From: Alphaproteobacteria bacterium
Lineage (GTDB): Bacteria; Pseudomonadota; Alphaproteobacteria; UBA6615
DNA: 7,225 nt
Direction of reading: 5' to 3'
Assembly: GCA_029243445.1 (NCBI GenBank)
Contig: JAQWSA010000057.1
Span: 1-7,225, forward strand
In this document: positions 6,015 through 7,225 of the stretch, piece by piece
Numbering within the stretch: position 1 is the first letter of the stretch
Layout of the letters: each line of letters begins with the position of its first letter
The notes under the pieces: generated by a model
Told to the model about the DNA's origin: nothing
Database searches by the model: none
The model's input: only the letters and a program-made list of their open reading frames with translations
Position numbers and translations under genes: made by a program

Positions 6015-6779
6015 ATGAAAAATCATCGGGTTGCATTATTTATTACGTGTTTGGTTGATTTATTTCGACCTACAGTCGGCTTTGCTAGTATCAAATTACT
6101 AGAAGAGGCTGGCTGTGATGTAGTTGTACCGCGTCGACAAACCTGTTGCGGTCAACCAGCGTATAATTCCGGTGATAAAGCCGACACTATTTCCATTGCA
6201 AAACAGGTTATAGTAGAGTTTGAGGACTATGAGTATATAATAGCCCCTTCGGGCTCATGTGCTGGCATGATTAATAAGCATTATCCAGCGCTTTTTTCTC
6301 AAGATGCTGATTGGCTCGAACGCGCTAATAAACTCAGCAAAAAGACGTATGAACTAATTTCCTTTTTAACAGATATTCTGGGCGTAGATTCAGTAGATAG
6401 CGAATTTCAAGGAACAGTTACCTATCATGATGCATGTTCGGGTTTAAGAGAATTATCTATCCATGATCAGCCGCGTCGCCTTCTATCTTCTATTGATGGC
6501 CTGCATTTACGTGAACTTGATGATGCTAATGTTTGTTGTGGTTTCGGGGGCACGTTTTGTGTCAAATATGCTGATATTTCTAATCGTATGGTTGAAACTA
6601 AGGTCGAGCAGGTTATAGCGACAGGAGCTGATACATTATTGGCAGGTGATTTAGGCTGTTTACTTAATATGGCTGGTAAACTCCAACGCGACGGGGTTGA
6701 ATTAAATGTTAGGCATGTAGCGGAAGTGTTGGCTGGTATGACGAATAAGCCGGCTATTGGCGAACCAAGTAAGGATTAG
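6015..6779 (+). CDS. lutA: L-lactate utilisation Fe-S protein LutA (YkgE family)
   Basis: LutA is the CCG-domain subunit of the LutABC (YkgEFG) complex, which oxidises L-lactate to pyruvate through Fe-S centres. The 254-residue product has two cysteine-rich (CCG) repeats. The first has Cys12, the pair Cys44-Cys45 in QTCCGQPAYNSG, and Cys82 in PSGSCAG. The second has Cys141 in YHDACSGLRE, the pair Cys174-Cys175 in NVCCGFGGTFCVKY, and Cys215 in GDLGCLLNMAG. These spacings and the GDLGCLLN ending match LutA better than the CCG subunit of glycolate oxidase or heterodisulfide reductase. The ATG at 6015 overlaps the stop of a tiny ATG-AAA-TGA frame starting at 6010. The ribosome site is weak (TAGAG, 7 nt upstream). 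lutB begins 8 nt after its stop, which strengthens the call. There is a 78-nt gap from mltA, so it likely starts a separate unit. Confidence 0.93.
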   Translation: MKNHRVALFITCLVDLFRPTVGFASIKLLEEAGCDVVVPRRQTCCGQPAYNSGDKADTISIAKQVIVEFEDYEYIIAPSGSCAGMINKHYPALFSQDADWLERANKLSKKTYELISFLTDILGVDSVDSEFQGTVTYHDACSGLRELSIHDQPRRLLSSIDGLHLRELDDANVCCGFGGTFCVKYADISNRMVETKVEQVIATGADTLLAGDLGCLLNMAGKLQRDGVELNVRHVAEVLAGMTNKPAIGEPSKD

Positions 6780-6787
6780 AACAACTT

Positions 6788-7225
6788 ATGACAGAATCGA
6801 TTCCTAGCCAATTTAAAGAAAATGCGGTGCGCCAGCTCGCGGACGAAGATCTACGTCAAGCGCTCACTAAAAGTAAGGGCCATTTTACCGGTGGAAGACA
6901 AAAGTCTATAGATAATCTCCCTGAGTTTGACGCGCTACGTGATAAGGCACGCGATATAAAAAATCATACGATAGAAAACCTTGATTTTTATCTGGAAGCT
7001 TATGAGAAAAAAGTCTTATCCACTGGTGGTCATGTTCATTGGGCTAGTACAGCAAAAGATGCTCAAGAAATAGTATTAAACATCTGTCAATCTGTTGGAG
7101 CCACCTCTGTAAATAAAGGGAAATCCATGATTGGTGAAGAGTGCGATATAAATGAAGCACTCGAGGCCGCAGGTATAAAAGCAGTAGAAACTGATCTTGG
7201 CGAATATATAATACAAATACGTAAT
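6788..7225 (+). CDS. lutB: L-lactate utilisation protein LutB (YkgF family), 3' partial
   Basis: LutB is the large Fe-S subunit of the LutABC L-lactate oxidation system. Only the first 146 residues of a protein usually near 470 are in the window; the frame is open to the end. The visible part is the start of the LUD domain: an N-terminal helical segment with the basic GGRQKSIDNLPEFDALRDKA stretch (35-54). It is followed by GGHVHWASTAKDAQEIVLNI (80-99), NKGKSMIGEECDINEALEAAGI (109-130) and the LUD hallmark ETDLGEYIIQ (134-143). The C-terminal 4Fe-4S ferredoxin cysteines expected of LutB lie outside the window. The ATG at 6788 is 8 nt after the lutA stop; the only purine-rich upstream site, AAGGA, ends 12 nt before it inside the end of lutA, so coupling to lutA translation is likely. 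This frame is supported by family motifs throughout. lutC would be expected next. Confidence 0.93.
   Translation, partial: MTESIPSQFKENAVRQLADEDLRQALTKSKGHFTGGRQKSIDNLPEFDALRDKARDIKNHTIENLDFYLEAYEKKVLSTGGHVHWASTAKDAQEIVLNICQSVGATSVNKGKSMIGEECDINEALEAAGIKAVETDLGEYIIQIRN

Noticed and set aside
1..7225. Search for mobile elements, CRISPR arrays, tRNA or rRNA genes, toxin-antitoxin pairs or defence genes
   Set aside because: Nearly all of the window is covered by recognised housekeeping genes, and the gaps contain no repeat arrays, transposase remnants or RNA gene patterns.

Overview
The window looks like chromosomal, housekeeping sequence from an AT-rich alphaproteobacterium. The gene order maf - aroE - coaE - dnaQ on the plus strand, secB - fxsA on the minus strand, then a tim44-like gene and mltA on the plus strand is, from general knowledge, a conserved alphaproteobacterial neighbourhood. 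The Tim44-domain protein and the SecB and FxsA sequence styles agree with that. A-T-rich third positions and long A/T intergenic stretches suggest a low-GC lineage, such as a marine alphaproteobacterium, but genus or species cannot be given from this window.

Layout. Positions 1-2643 hold four tightly packed plus-strand genes: the 3' part of a Maf/YceF-type nucleotide pyrophosphatase, shikimate dehydrogenase (aroE, 4-nt ATGA overlap with maf), dephospho-CoA kinase (coaE, TTG start) and the DNA polymerase III epsilon proofreading subunit (dnaQ). dnaQ converges on secB with only 10 nt between the stops. secB (2654-3193) and fxsA (3321-3797) are on the minus strand. A 241-nt divergent intergenic region (3798-4038) separates fxsA from timA, the Tim44-like membrane-anchored protein (GTG start), which overlaps mltA by 4 nt (TTGA). 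After a 78-nt gap comes the start of a lactate-utilisation operon: lutA (complete) and lutB (cut by the window end). lutC would be expected beyond the window.

How the genes fit together. The first block mixes nucleotide-pool sanitation, aromatic amino-acid synthesis, CoA synthesis and replication fidelity. The link is an inherited operon rather than a shared pathway. The central block is about protein export and the envelope: the SecB chaperone, an FxsA membrane protein, a Tim44-like protein at the inner membrane and an MltA lytic transglycosylase, probably a lipoprotein, acting on peptidoglycan. The lut genes oxidise L-lactate and appear to be a separate transcription unit.

I found no mobile element, CRISPR array, tRNA or rRNA, toxin-antitoxin pair or defence system, and nothing that I can defend as an undescribed system. 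The observations in the second part are modest: unusual starts and overlaps, an 8-G tract in aroE, a hairpin on the mltA stop codon, repeats and T tracts in the divergent intergenic region, and a possible synteny break at mltA/lutA.
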